Positions 51,675-60,154 of a stretch of DNA of 64,000 nt are shown here, piece after piece. The first letter of the stretch is position 1. The number at the start of each line of letters is the position of its first letter. The DNA is from Candidatus Dormiibacterota bacterium (GTDB lineage: Bacteria; Chloroflexota; Dormibacteria; Aeolococcales; Aeolococcaceae), in contig PMOL01000005.1 of the NCBI GenBank assembly GCA_003162415.1, forward strand, positions 318,064-382,063. Reading direction: 5' to 3'. The position numbers and the translations under genes are program-made. The notes under the pieces were generated by a model. The model was not told the DNA's origin, searched no databases, and worked only from the letters and a program-made list of their open reading frames with translations.

Positions 51675-52727
51675 ATGAGGCGAACGGCGATCCTCATCTG
51701 CCTGATGCTGGCCAGCGGCCTGGTCGCCAACCGAACCCTCGCGGTCTTGCAGACGCACGCCACCACCGCGTCACTCATCACCACGACGAGCCCGCAGGTG
51801 CGCCTCCAGGGCACCATCTATGTGAGTCAGCAGGGCTCCATCTACGCGATCTCGAGTTCGACGGTCCGCCGTCTGCCGCTCCCGCAGGGAGGCGATTGGA
51901 CGCAGCCGCGCGTCCTGCCGGACGGTTCGCTGCTCGTCATCCGCAGGTCCGACGCGTACTCGGACCTCTACCACGTGAGTGCTTCGGGTCACGTCATCAG
52001 CCAGCTGACCTCCGACGGCCAGGCGAGCAGCAACAGGACGCTCCAGCTGGACCACTGGATCCTCTGGCCGGCGATCGGACCCGACGGGACCAGCGTGTAC
52101 TTCGCGACCGATTCGCCGAAACCGGCACCCCGTCAGAGCTACGAGGTGGATTTCTCGCTGTGGTCGGCGCCGCTCGGCAGCGCGTTCAACATCGGCGACA
52201 ACGGGGTCAGTGGCGCAACCCGGTGGTCGGTGCCCGATCTCTTCACGGGCGGTGACATCCAGCCGGTGCCGCTGCCGGACGGCAGTGTCCTCTATTCGAG
52301 CTATGCGAACACGGGCAAGGGAACCGTCGTGACCGTGCTCGGTATGCAGACCACGCCGAACAGCCCCATGCGATCGCTGACCACGCCGCACCAGGACTGC
52401 GGCGCACCCGCTGTCGCGGCGGACGGTGTCACCGTCGCGATGGTGTGCACCAACTCGGGACAGACCGCGGATCTGGAGGTTGCGACGCTGGCGGGCAGCG
52501 CACTCGGCCCGTTGCGAGTGGTTGCCGCGAACTGCCTATGCAACTCGCCGTCGTGGTCGTCGAGCGGCGACAGCCTTCTCTATATGAATGCGTCCGACCC
52601 GGATGGGAACTTCGGCCTCTGGTACATCGCCAACGCGGGTGGTGTGCACCCCGCCGCTCCCCGCCGGTTCACCGATTCCAGTGTCGACCTCGACGCGACG
52701 TCGGCAGCCGCGTGGTCGAGCCGTTAG
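51675..52727 (+). CDS. Secreted beta-propeller-like protein, unknown function
   Basis: 350 residues with a signal peptide (first 24 residues) and then repeated strand patterns of the TolB/WD type: QGSIYAISSS, DGSLLVIRRSD, DGTSVYFATD, DGSVLYSSYA, DGVTVAMVC, SGDSLLYMNASD, roughly one per 40-50 residues, suggesting a six- or seven-bladed propeller. A CLCNSPSW and two other Cys may form disulphides. Tightly coupled to the LCP gene, so it may help in cell-wall polymer attachment. Confidence 0.68.
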   Translation: MRRTAILICLMLASGLVANRTLAVLQTHATTASLITTTSPQVRLQGTIYVSQQGSIYAISSSTVRRLPLPQGGDWTQPRVLPDGSLLVIRRSDAYSDLYHVSASGHVISQLTSDGQASSNRTLQLDHWILWPAIGPDGTSVYFATDSPKPAPRQSYEVDFSLWSAPLGSAFNIGDNGVSGATRWSVPDLFTGGDIQPVPLPDGSVLYSSYANTGKGTVVTVLGMQTTPNSPMRSLTTPHQDCGAPAVAADGVTVAMVCTNSGQTADLEVATLAGSALGPLRVVAANCLCNSPSWSSSGDSLLYMNASDPDGNFGLWYIANAGGVHPAAPRRFTDSSVDLDATSAAAWSSR

Positions 52728-52731
52728 TCGA

Positions 52732-54834
52732 TCAGGCGGCAGGCTGGGTCAGGTCGTACACGGTTGCGCCGTCGACGGTGGTGGCGGTGAAGTTCTGCTC
52801 GACCCACTGCGCGATCTGGCTGGAGGTGGCGTTGATGCTCCCGCCGAGTGTTCGGCCGGATCCGATGAAGTAGTGGATGCGGCCCTGAGCGACGTACTGT
52901 TCGAACTGCGCGAGGCTCGGTGCGGGATCGGTGCCGTTGAAGCCCCCGATCGCCATGATCGGATCGTTCGTCGCCAGCTGGTACCCGGCCGCCGAGTTAG
53001 CGTCGATTGTGGCTGCAACCCAGCTGTACTGACCGGCGTTGGTCTGCAGCAGCTTGACCAGGGCCGCGCCGGGGCTGCTCGCGTTCAGGAACCCGCCGCC
53101 GCCGCCGAATCCACCACCCCCGGCCCCGCGCGGGAAGCCGCCTCTGCCGGTGAAGCCGCCCGGGTTTCCGAAGCCGCCTCCGGGGAGGAATCCGCCGCCG
53201 CCGAAACCACCGGGGAAGCCGCGCTGGGCACCGCGGCCGGCGAACCCGCCGGGCACGCCGCCCGGGCCACCGCCCGTGGTCACCGCGGTGACCGTCGGCC
53301 CGGCTGACGGGATGGCGCCGGAGTGCGCCGTCAGAACGGTGTCGATCGTGTATGCGGCCGGTCCTGCGAACGCCGCTGCCATGCCGACGGCGAGCACCCC
53401 TGCCACGACACGTCGATGCAGCAACGGGATGCCCGCGATCGCAATCGCCGCGCCGACGCCGAGGATGGCGACGGCTGGGGCGAGCCCGGGAGCGAAGTCA
53501 GGGCTGCGCTCCAGCAGCACGACCGACCAGATGCTCGTCACCGCAACGGTTCCGGCGAGCACGAGGCGTGCCCACGTCCGCGACCGCTCGCGCCACAGCA
53601 GCACGCTGCCGATGCCGACCAGCGCGCCGATCGATGGCGCGAGCGCGACCGTGTAATACGGATGGATGATCCCGGCGGCGAGACTGAAGACCAGTGCGGT
53701 GACCACAAGCGAGCCACCCCAGAGGATAAAGGCGGCGCGCGTCCGGTCGGTACGGCCGCGCCGCAGCGTGAACACGAGACCGGCAACAAGCAGGATCAGC
53801 GCGGCCGGCATGAGCCACGAGACCTGGCCGCCGAAGCTGGCGTTGAACAGGCGGGTCAGGCCCGTCGGACCCCACGTCGATCCGGTGATCCCGGCGCCGC
53901 CGACGCTCCCCGTCTCGTTGCCGGTGAGCCTGCCGAATCCGTTGTAGCCAAAGATCAGATTGAGGATGCTGTTGTTCTGCGATCCGCCGATGTAAGGGCG
54001 ATCCGCGGCGGGCGTGAGCTGCACGATCGCAACCCACCAGCCCGATGCGACGACCATCGCTCCCGCGGCGATCGCAAGCTGAGCGATGCGGCGCCGGAGC
54101 GACACCGGCGCGGCCACGAGGTAGACGAGGCCGAACGCCGGCACGACGAGGAACGCCTGGAGCATCTTGGTCAGGAACGCGAATCCGACCAGGGTTGCGG
54201 CGAGCACGAGCCACTTGGTCTTGCCCGCCTCGACGGCGCGAACCGTCGCGTATGTGGCGATCGTGAGCAGGAGCACGAGCAGGGCATCGGGGTTGTCGAA
54301 GCGGAACATCAGCGCCGCGACGGGCGTGAGAGCAACCGTCGCGCCGGCGATCAACGCCGCGGCGGGTGAGAACCATCTGCGGACGGTTAGATAGGTGAAA
54401 CCCACCGTGGCCACACCCTCGAGTGCCTGGGGCACGAGGATGCTCCACGCATTGACGCCGAACAGGCGAGCCGAGAGGTCCATCACCCACAGCGCGGCAG
54501 GAGATTTGTCAACTGTGATGAAGTTCGAAGCGTCGAACGATCCAAAGAAGAACGCCTTCCAGCTCGTCGACCCGGCCTGGACCGCCGCTGAATAGAAGGC
54601 GTTCGCCCACCCCGACGCGCCGAGGTCCCAGAGATAGAGGAGTGCGGCGATACTGAGCAGCGCGAGCAGCGAGGGCCGTACCCATGCCGCGTCCTCCTTA
54701 CGGCCGCGCACCAGCAGCCTGGCCCAGCGAATCGGCACCGCAGCGCTCTTCCCCGCGCCGCTGACGCGTGGCGGCGCGGGGAGAGCTGCCGGGGGAGGCG
54801 GAGGGGGATCGTCGAAGAACGGGCGGGATGTCAT
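52732..54834 (-). CDS. GT39/ArnT-like membrane glycosyltransferase with glycine-rich insert
   Basis: 700-residue polytopic transferase of the PMT/ArnT superfamily that uses a lipid-linked sugar. The first external loop has the conserved acidic region (FDASNFITVDKSPAALWVMDL), followed by RRWFSPAAALIAG and FRFDNPDALLVLLLTIATY. After about 12 helices, residues 515-583 are almost only Gly, Phe, Pro and Arg, and a soluble C-terminal domain of about 115 residues follows. Proline-rich N-tail. Convergent with the propeller gene. Typical of actinobacteria-like organisms, where acceptors are wall or secreted proteins. Confidence 0.88.
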   Translation of the reverse strand: MTSRPFFDDPPPPPPAALPAPPRVSGAGKSAAVPIRWARLLVRGRKEDAAWVRPSLLALLSIAALLYLWDLGASGWANAFYSAAVQAGSTSWKAFFFGSFDASNFITVDKSPAALWVMDLSARLFGVNAWSILVPQALEGVATVGFTYLTVRRWFSPAAALIAGATVALTPVAALMFRFDNPDALLVLLLTIATYATVRAVEAGKTKWLVLAATLVGFAFLTKMLQAFLVVPAFGLVYLVAAPVSLRRRIAQLAIAAGAMVVASGWWVAIVQLTPAADRPYIGGSQNNSILNLIFGYNGFGRLTGNETGSVGGAGITGSTWGPTGLTRLFNASFGGQVSWLMPAALILLVAGLVFTLRRGRTDRTRAAFILWGGSLVVTALVFSLAAGIIHPYYTVALAPSIGALVGIGSVLLWRERSRTWARLVLAGTVAVTSIWSVVLLERSPDFAPGLAPAVAILGVGAAIAIAGIPLLHRRVVAGVLAVGMAAAFAGPAAYTIDTVLTAHSGAIPSAGPTVTAVTTGGGPGGVPGGFAGRGAQRGFPGGFGGGGFLPGGGFGNPGGFTGRGGFPRGAGGGGFGGGGGFLNASSPGAALVKLLQTNAGQYSWVAATIDANSAAGYQLATNDPIMAIGGFNGTDPAPSLAQFEQYVAQGRIHYFIGSGRTLGGSINATSSQIAQWVEQNFTATTVDGATVYDLTQPAA

Positions 54835-54857
54835 GCCACTGACTGTGCCGCCCGCGG

Positions 54858-54897
54858 CTCACGGCGAACTGAGCGGATGCTCAGAGTTCGCTGTGAG
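54858..54897. repeat. Imperfect 40-base inverted repeat upstream of the glycosyltransferase gene
   Basis: Left arm CTCACGGCGAACTGAGC and right arm GCTCAGAGTTCGCTGTGAG pair with one mismatch and a two-base bulge around a GGAT loop. It ends 24 bases upstream of the glycosyltransferase ATG, so it is either an operator or a leader hairpin in its mRNA. Confidence 0.65.
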
Positions 54898-55103
54898 CGT
54901 TGCGGCTACGGCAGAAGGTGGTCCGGGCTACCGCTGAATCCGACTTCAACGCTGAACTCAACCAGCCCCTGGCCCGAAGACCGGTGCCTGCGCAGTCGCG
55001 TCGTACGCTTAGAAATGGTCGGATCCTCCAGAGTGGCGGTGCCTCGTGACACCGACCTGTCCACCCCGAATGCCAGTATTGACGCGATCTCGGTCGGCAC
55101 CCG

Positions 55104-55134
55104 ATTGCAATGTGTGAAGAGTTGGTTGCAAACC
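55104..55134. promoter_or_regulatory. Paired TTGCAA palindromes upstream of acs
   Basis: ATTGCAAT at 55104-55111 and GGTTGCAAACC at 55124-55134; the TTGCAA cores are exactly 21 bases apart, two helix turns. Corynebacterial RamB, a regulator of acetate genes, recognises a motif containing TTTGCAAA, so a comparable acetate regulator is a reasonable guess. Confidence 0.45.
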
Positions 55135-55247
55135 GTGACGGAACGCCGATAACGGCCAGGCGTCGAACGAGGCGGCTGGTCGGTCACCCAACCAGAGGGA
55201 GGCCGGACCTCGAATCGTTCGAACCTCGGACGAATTCCCAAAAGTGC

Positions 55248-55276
55248 TTGCCTAAGCTCACGCAGTAGTGCAATTA
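55248..55276 (+). promoter_or_regulatory. Possible acs promoter
   Basis: TTGCCT at 55248-55253 and CAATTA at 55271-55276, separated by 17 bases, 44 bases before the acs ATG. AGGAGG lies about five bases before the ATG. The -10 match is modest. Confidence 0.4.
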
Positions 55277-55319
55277 ATGCGCGGCAATCAATCCGTCAGG
55301 CGGCGTCCAGGAGGTCGCG

Positions 55320-57284
55320 ATGAGCGAGCGAGCCAAGACCATCGACACTTTGCTCGACGAGCGACGCACGTTCGCGCCGAGCCCAGAATTCCTCGCCAGG
55401 GCCCGGGTCACCGACCAGAGCCTCTTCGAAGCGGCAGACGCTGACCCCGAAGCTTTCTGGGCGGAGCAGGCCAAGAAGTACGTCAGCTGGTACAAGCCCT
55501 TCAACACTGTGCTCGAATGGGAGGTCCCATTCGCCAAATGGTTCGTCGGCGGCGAGTTGAACGTCTCGTACAACTGCTTGGATCGCCACGTCGAGGCGGG
55601 CAGGGGCGAGAAGGTCGCCTACCACTTCGAGGGTGAGAACGGCGACACCCGGGCGATCACCTATGCGGAGCTGCTCGCGAGCGTCTGCCGGCTCGCCAAT
55701 GCGCTCCGCAGGCTCGGCATCAAGCGCGGTGACCGGGTAGGGATCTACATGCCGATGATCCCGGAGCTGCCGATGGCGATGCTGGCGTGCGCGCGGATCG
55801 GGGCGGCCCACTCGGTGGTCTTCGGCGGGTTCAGCGCCGAGGCCGTCCGTGACCGCATGAACGACGCTGCCGCGGTCGCGATCATCACCGCCGACGAGGG
55901 CCGGCGCCGCGGTGGGCTCGTACCCCTCAAGCGCAGCGTCGATGAGGCCTGCGAAGGCTCGCCCACGGTGAAGAGCGTCGTGGTCGTCCGCCGTACCGGC
56001 AACGAGGTGCCGATGACCGAGGGCCGTGACCATTGGTATCACGACCTCGTCGAGGGCGAGTCCGCCACCTGCGAGCCCGAGCACATGGAGTCGGAGGACC
56101 TCCTTTTCACGCTCTACACCTCGGGCACCACCGCAAAGCCCAAGGGCATCAAGCACACGACCGCGGGCTACCTCCTCTACGCGATGTTCACCCACGACCT
56201 GGTGTTCGACATCCAGCCGGACACCGTGTTCTGGTGCGCCGCCGATGTCGGCTGGGTCACGGGGCACTCGTACATCGTCTACGGACCGCTCGGCAACGGC
56301 GTGACCTCGGTGATGTACGAGGGCACACCCGACTACCCAGCCAAGGACCGCTGGTGGTCGATCATCGAGAAGTACGGGGTCACCGTCCTGTACTGCGCGC
56401 CGACCGCGATCCGCACCTTTATGAAGTGGGGACCCGAGCTTCCTCAGGCGCACGACCTCACGAGCCTCCGCCTTCTCGGCACCGTGGGCGAGCCGATCAA
56501 CCCCGAGGCCTGGATGTGGTACCGCGAGCACATCGGTGGCGACCGCGTTCCCGTGGTGGACACCTGGTGGCAGACGGAGACCGGCGGGATCATGATCGCG
56601 CCCCTCGCCGGGGTGACGACGCTCAAGCCGGGCTCGGCGACGAAGCCGCTCCCGGGCATCGGGGCGGCGGTGGTCGACGAGGCGGGCACCCAGGTGGCGC
56701 TCGGTGGCGGGGGCTACGTCACGCTGACCACGCCCTGGCCGGGGATGCTGCGTGGCATTTGGGGCGACGACGAGCGCTACAAGGAGACGTACTGGAACCG
56801 CTTCGGCACCCAGTACTTCGCCGGCGACGGCGCTCGCATCGACGAGGACGGCTATTTCTGGTTCATGGGCCGGGTCGATGACGTCATGAATGTGGCCGGA
56901 CATCGCATCTCGACCGCGGAGGTGGAGTCGGCACTCGTCGACCACCCGGCGGTGGCCGAGGCCGCGGTGGTGGCCAAGAGCGACCCCGAGACCGGGCAGG
57001 CGATCTCGGCGTTCGTCACCCTTCGAGCCGGCTACGAAGAGTCGACAGAGCTCATCGTCGAGCTGCGCAACCACGTGGGCAAGCTCATCGGCGCGATCGC
57101 GAAGCCGAAGTGGATCGCGTTTACGCCAGATCTGCCGAAAACTCGCAGCGGGAAGATCATGCGCCGCCTGCTCCGCGACATCGCCGAGAACCGCAAGCTC
57201 GGCGACACCACGACGCTCGCAGACTCGAGCATCGTCGCGGATCTCCAGCGCCGCGCCACGGAGGAGGAGAGCAAGGAACAGTAG
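55320..57284 (+). CDS. acs: Acetyl-CoA synthetase
   Basis: 654-residue AMP-forming acetyl-CoA synthetase. P-loop YTSGTTAKPKGIKH, the acetate-pocket tryptophan in DTWWQTETGGIMI, the ATP-binding GRVDDVMNVAGHRIS, and the catalytic, usually acetylation-regulated lysine in PKTRSGKIMRR near the C-terminus. Standard length. AGGAGG ribosome-binding site. Probably co-transcribed with the acetate permease 83 bases downstream; with the pca thiolase it feeds acetyl-CoA pools. Confidence 0.96.
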   Translation: MSERAKTIDTLLDERRTFAPSPEFLARARVTDQSLFEAADADPEAFWAEQAKKYVSWYKPFNTVLEWEVPFAKWFVGGELNVSYNCLDRHVEAGRGEKVAYHFEGENGDTRAITYAELLASVCRLANALRRLGIKRGDRVGIYMPMIPELPMAMLACARIGAAHSVVFGGFSAEAVRDRMNDAAAVAIITADEGRRRGGLVPLKRSVDEACEGSPTVKSVVVVRRTGNEVPMTEGRDHWYHDLVEGESATCEPEHMESEDLLFTLYTSGTTAKPKGIKHTTAGYLLYAMFTHDLVFDIQPDTVFWCAADVGWVTGHSYIVYGPLGNGVTSVMYEGTPDYPAKDRWWSIIEKYGVTVLYCAPTAIRTFMKWGPELPQAHDLTSLRLLGTVGEPINPEAWMWYREHIGGDRVPVVDTWWQTETGGIMIAPLAGVTTLKPGSATKPLPGIGAAVVDEAGTQVALGGGGYVTLTTPWPGMLRGIWGDDERYKETYWNRFGTQYFAGDGARIDEDGYFWFMGRVDDVMNVAGHRISTAEVESALVDHPAVAEAAVVAKSDPETGQAISAFVTLRAGYEESTELIVELRNHVGKLIGAIAKPKWIAFTPDLPKTRSGKIMRRLLRDIAENRKLGDTTTLADSSIVADLQRRATEEESKEQ

Positions 57285-57323
57285 ATCCGTCGCCGTGGGG
57301 GACAGTTCGATTACGAACACGCG

Positions 57324-57344
57324 CCGGGGTGCGATCTACCCCGG
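57324..57344 (+). repeat. Hairpin between acs and the acetate permease gene
   Basis: CCGGGGT at 57324-57330 pairs with ACCCCGG at 57338-57344 around a seven-base loop. It could act as a partial terminator or RNase stop that sets different expression levels for the two genes. Confidence 0.45.
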
Positions 57345-57367
57345 ACTCACTGGAGGGCTACAAACCT

Positions 57368-57994
57368 ATGGCAACCGCAGCTTCACCCTTCTCCTCAGGG
57401 ATTGCGGAGACGGTAGCACCGGTCGCAAACCCAGCTCCTCTCGGGCTGATCGGATTCGGCATGACGACGCTCTTGCTCGGGGCCATCAACGCGGGCTTCA
57501 TCACCGCGGCTCCGGGACCGACTGCCGGCTCGGCGGTTGTTGTCCTGGCAATGGCCATCGCTTTCGGTGGAGTCGGACAGATCCTGGCCGGCATGTGGGA
57601 GTTCAAGGTCGGTAACACATTCGGGGCAACCGCATTCACGAGTTACGGGTTGTTCTGGATCAGCTTCGTGCTCATCAACACAACCTTCGCGCCGGGTCTT
57701 CCCAAGGACCCGACTCCCATCCTCGGCCTGTATGCACTTGCATGGGGCATCTTCACGGCCTACATGTTCGTCGCCTCGCTGGGTGGGGCTTCGCGTGGGG
57801 TGTCGCTGGTGTTCTTCCTTCTCGCTCTCACGTTCATCACGCTGGCGATTGCCTTCTGGGGCAAGAGCCTGCCGAGCGCGGGCTGGAACCAGATCTCCGG
57901 CATCCTTGCCCTGCTCACAGCGGTCGCGGCGATCTACTGCTCGTTCGCGTTTGTGACCAACGCCAACTTCAAGCGAACCGTACTGCCCGTCTGA
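57368..57994 (+). CDS. Acetate uptake permease (GPR1/FUN34/SatP family)
   Basis: 208-residue, six-helix protein with the family signature NPAPLGLIGFGMTTLLLG at the start of helix 1 and a GYGLFW-like stretch (FTSYGLFWISF) in the middle. The family imports acetate or succinate with protons. GGAGGG lies about ten bases before ATG 57368. Its place directly behind acs supports acetate as substrate. Confidence 0.92.
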   Translation: MATAASPFSSGIAETVAPVANPAPLGLIGFGMTTLLLGAINAGFITAAPGPTAGSAVVVLAMAIAFGGVGQILAGMWEFKVGNTFGATAFTSYGLFWISFVLINTTFAPGLPKDPTPILGLYALAWGIFTAYMFVASLGGASRGVSLVFFLLALTFITLAIAFWGKSLPSAGWNQISGILALLTAVAAIYCSFAFVTNANFKRTVLPV

Positions 57995-58346
57995 GGGCAC
58001 AACCGGTGAGTGCGGGGTGCGGTCCATCGGGGCCGCGCCTCCGCTCCCGGGCACAGCTGACTACCGGTACCGGTCCGGGCTCGCGGCTTCCTCGAGGGCG
58101 GCCAGGTCGGCATCGAGCGGCATATAGCGCTCGTCGCGCCTCGATCGAAGCCGAGCAAAGCCGAAGCCCGAGCAAAGCTCCTGTTCCCGCCAGGTCCGAT
58201 CTCAGAACTTGCGGCATAGCAGAGCGTTTGTTACAATAACGCCGTTCGATTGGAACGACGTGTTCGAAGCGTTCGTGACATGGGTGTAGTGGGCGGGGCA
58301 GGGTCAGTAGGGGGCGCTGGGAGGCGCCGCGTCAGGAGGGTTATCC
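57995..58346. other. 352-bp intergenic region before the Ig-repeat protein
   Basis: Contains an 11-bp direct repeat CCGAGCAAAGC at 58151-58161 and 58168-58178, the promoter described at 58209-58237, and CGTTC/GAACG repeats just after it (58243-58257). Open frames on the minus strand here carry no recognisable protein. No convincing terminator for the acetate permease was seen. Confidence 0.55.
58209..58237 (+). promoter_or_regulatory. Housekeeping-type promoter of the Ig-repeat protein
   Basis: TTGCGG at 58209-58214 and TACAAT at 58232-58237 with an optimal 17-base spacer, the best sigma-70-like promoter noticed in the window. A leader of about 100 bases would follow before the ATG at 58347, which has AGGAGGG upstream. 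Confidence 0.65.
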
Positions 58347-59963
58347 ATGCGGCAACACGGCTGGGCGAGAAAAGCTCGCACCTTGGCCATCGGCGGCGGC
58401 GCCGTACTCGGGGTGGCGGTCGCAGGCTTTGCCACCACGATGTCCGCGTCGGCGCATTACATCATCGGGACGACGCCACAGCCGTCCGTGGGGGTGGTGG
58501 ATAAGACCGCCCTTGCCGACCAGGCGGTCGTCTATGCGGACAGCTCACGCCATGTGACCTTCTTCCTTTGGGCGCCCGGGACCTGCGGCGTTCAGGGCGC
58601 GAGCCCGGTCTTCACCGACAGCGAACCGGTCACAACGGCGTCGCTGACCGACAGCACGGTTACCTCGGGCACCTATGTGGCCCAGGCGACCGGGACCTTC
58701 GAGTGGACCGCGGAGATCGTGATCACCAGCGGCGGTGCGATCGAGTCGGGCCCGACCGTGTGCGGCGATGAGCCGGTCACGGTCAACAAGACGCCGACGA
58801 GCATCGACACGACGCCGTCGAATGCCAGGGGTGCGCCCGTGGGCACCGCCCTCACCGACTCGGCGACCGTCACTGGATTCAACCCAACCGGAAACGTGCG
58901 CTTCTACCTTTTCGGGCCGGACAACACGACCTGCAACTTCGAGCAGACCTCGGCGAGCGAGCCGAACGGCTGGATCTTCATGGCGGGCCCGATCGCGCTC
59001 GTCAACGGCAGGGCTAGCGTTCCTGAGCCCGGTTTCACCACGACGGCGACCGGCGTCTACCAATGGGTCGCGGACTACGGCGGTGACAGCAACAACACCG
59101 AGGCTCGGAGTGCTTGCGGCAAGGAAGCCGTCACCATCGGCAAGATGCCGACGAGCATCAAGACGCTCCCGTCGAACGCCGGCGGTGCACCTGTTGGCAC
59201 GGCGCTCACGGATTCGGCAACGGTCATCGGCGACAACCCGACCGGCAACATCCGTTTCTACCTCTTCGGCCCGGGCAACTCGACCTGCAACTTCAACCAG
59301 ACTTCCGCCGGTGCTCCGCACGGCTGGATCTTCATGGCTGGGCCGATCGCGCTCGTGAACGGCAAGGCCAGCGTTCCTGCGCCCGGCTACACCACCACCG
59401 AAATTGGCGAGTACAAGTGGGTTGCCGACTACGGCGGTGACAGCAACAACACCGAAGCACGCAGTGGCTGCGACAAGGAAGTCGTCACCATCGGCAAGCA
59501 CTCGGATGGGCTCACCTCGACTCCGTCGGCCGGGGGAGTCACCGGTACCGTGATCTTCGACACCGTGAAGGTCTCGAACGGCATGGACCCCGGTGGCACG
59601 GTGACGTTCTCGCTGTACAGCCCGACTGACACCACATGCGGCGCTACCGCTATCTTTACCAGCACTGTTGCGCTCGGGGCGAACGGAACCGCAAGATCCG
59701 CGAGCTTCAGCGGAACGAAGACCGCGGGCACATACAACTGGATCGCGATCTACAACGGAGACGCGAACAACGTCAGCTCCAACGACAAGTGCGGCGATGA
59801 GCCGGTGCGCATCACCGCGGTGACCAGTGGCGTGCAGGGCATCACGACCCCGGGCACCGGCGTCGGGTTCCCAGCCGCTCCCGCAATGGGCCTCCTGCTC
59901 GGTGGCCTCGGCCTGACCTCCGTCGCAGCGGCGGAGATCCGGAGGGTGCGCCGCCAGAGCTAA
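58347..59963 (+). CDS. Secreted/surface Ig-like repeat protein
   Basis: 538 residues: signal peptide (positively charged start, hydrophobic stretch about 14-33, SASAH cleavage region), an N-terminal Ig-like module, two nearly identical 118-residue Ig-like modules (residues 148-265 and 266-383), a divergent fourth module, then TTPGTG, a hydrophobic C-terminal helix and an RRVRRQS tail. Each module has a cysteine pair. The C-terminal layout is that of a cell-surface anchor but has no true LPXTG. No catalytic residues; probably a structural or adhesive surface protein with strong expression. Confidence 0.82.
   Translation: MRQHGWARKARTLAIGGGAVLGVAVAGFATTMSASAHYIIGTTPQPSVGVVDKTALADQAVVYADSSRHVTFFLWAPGTCGVQGASPVFTDSEPVTTASLTDSTVTSGTYVAQATGTFEWTAEIVITSGGAIESGPTVCGDEPVTVNKTPTSIDTTPSNARGAPVGTALTDSATVTGFNPTGNVRFYLFGPDNTTCNFEQTSASEPNGWIFMAGPIALVNGRASVPEPGFTTTATGVYQWVADYGGDSNNTEARSACGKEAVTIGKMPTSIKTLPSNAGGAPVGTALTDSATVIGDNPTGNIRFYLFGPGNSTCNFNQTSAGAPHGWIFMAGPIALVNGKASVPAPGYTTTEIGEYKWVADYGGDSNNTEARSGCDKEVVTIGKHSDGLTSTPSAGGVTGTVIFDTVKVSNGMDPGGTVTFSLYSPTDTTCGATAIFTSTVALGANGTARSASFSGTKTAGTYNWIAIYNGDANNVSSNDKCGDEPVRITAVTSGVQGITTPGTGVGFPAAPAMGLLLGGLGLTSVAAAEIRRVRRQS
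58788..59141 (+). repeat. 354-bp coding tandem repeat, copy 1
   Basis: First of two head-to-tail 354-bp units encoding 118-residue Ig-like modules. Both copies share long blocks, for example GWIFMAGPIALVNG and WVADYGGDSNNTEARS, at protein level. Confidence 0.85.
59142..59495 (+). repeat. 354-bp coding tandem repeat, copy 2
   Basis: Second unit, same length to the base as copy 1 with no internal gap; it differs mainly by scattered substitutions such as NTTCNFEQ to NSTCNFNQ. Confidence 0.85.
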
Positions 59964-60154
59964 AGCGTCATCACAGGAAGGGAAGCCGACGGCGCACGAG
60001 CCACCCCGGCTGACTCAGGGGGACTTCGCTGCAGTGGTTGCGGCGAGGTCCCTCGCCATTTAATCAGCCATGCCAGCCGGTGACGCGGGATGCGGTTCCG
60101 GGCGCGCCTTATGGTCGACGACTCCGCGTCCAGGGCGCCTGAAGATCGAGCGGG

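Larger units (their letters stand above)
54835..55319. other. 485-bp intergenic region between glycosyltransferase and acs
   Basis: Divergent regulatory region. It holds a large inverted repeat at 54858-54897, two TTGCAA palindromes at 55104-55134 and a possible promoter at 55248-55276; these are listed separately. Short open frames on both strands (for example 54877-55152 plus, 54906-55241 minus) have neither ribosome-binding site nor recognisable protein. No RNA gene was recognised. Confidence 0.6.

Noticed and set aside
54906..55241. Small open frames on both strands in the acs upstream region
   Set aside because: No ribosome-binding site, no family resemblance, and they run through the palindromes and promoter-like elements.
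55296..57320. 674-codon open frame on the minus strand opposite acs
   Set aside because: A shadow of the high-GC codon pattern of acs; its translation shows no known protein and no ribosome-binding site, while the plus-strand protein is a clear acetyl-CoA synthetase.
57934..58217. Minus-strand open frames after the acetate permease
   Set aside because: Arg/Pro-rich translations without start signals; the region looks non-coding with short direct repeats.
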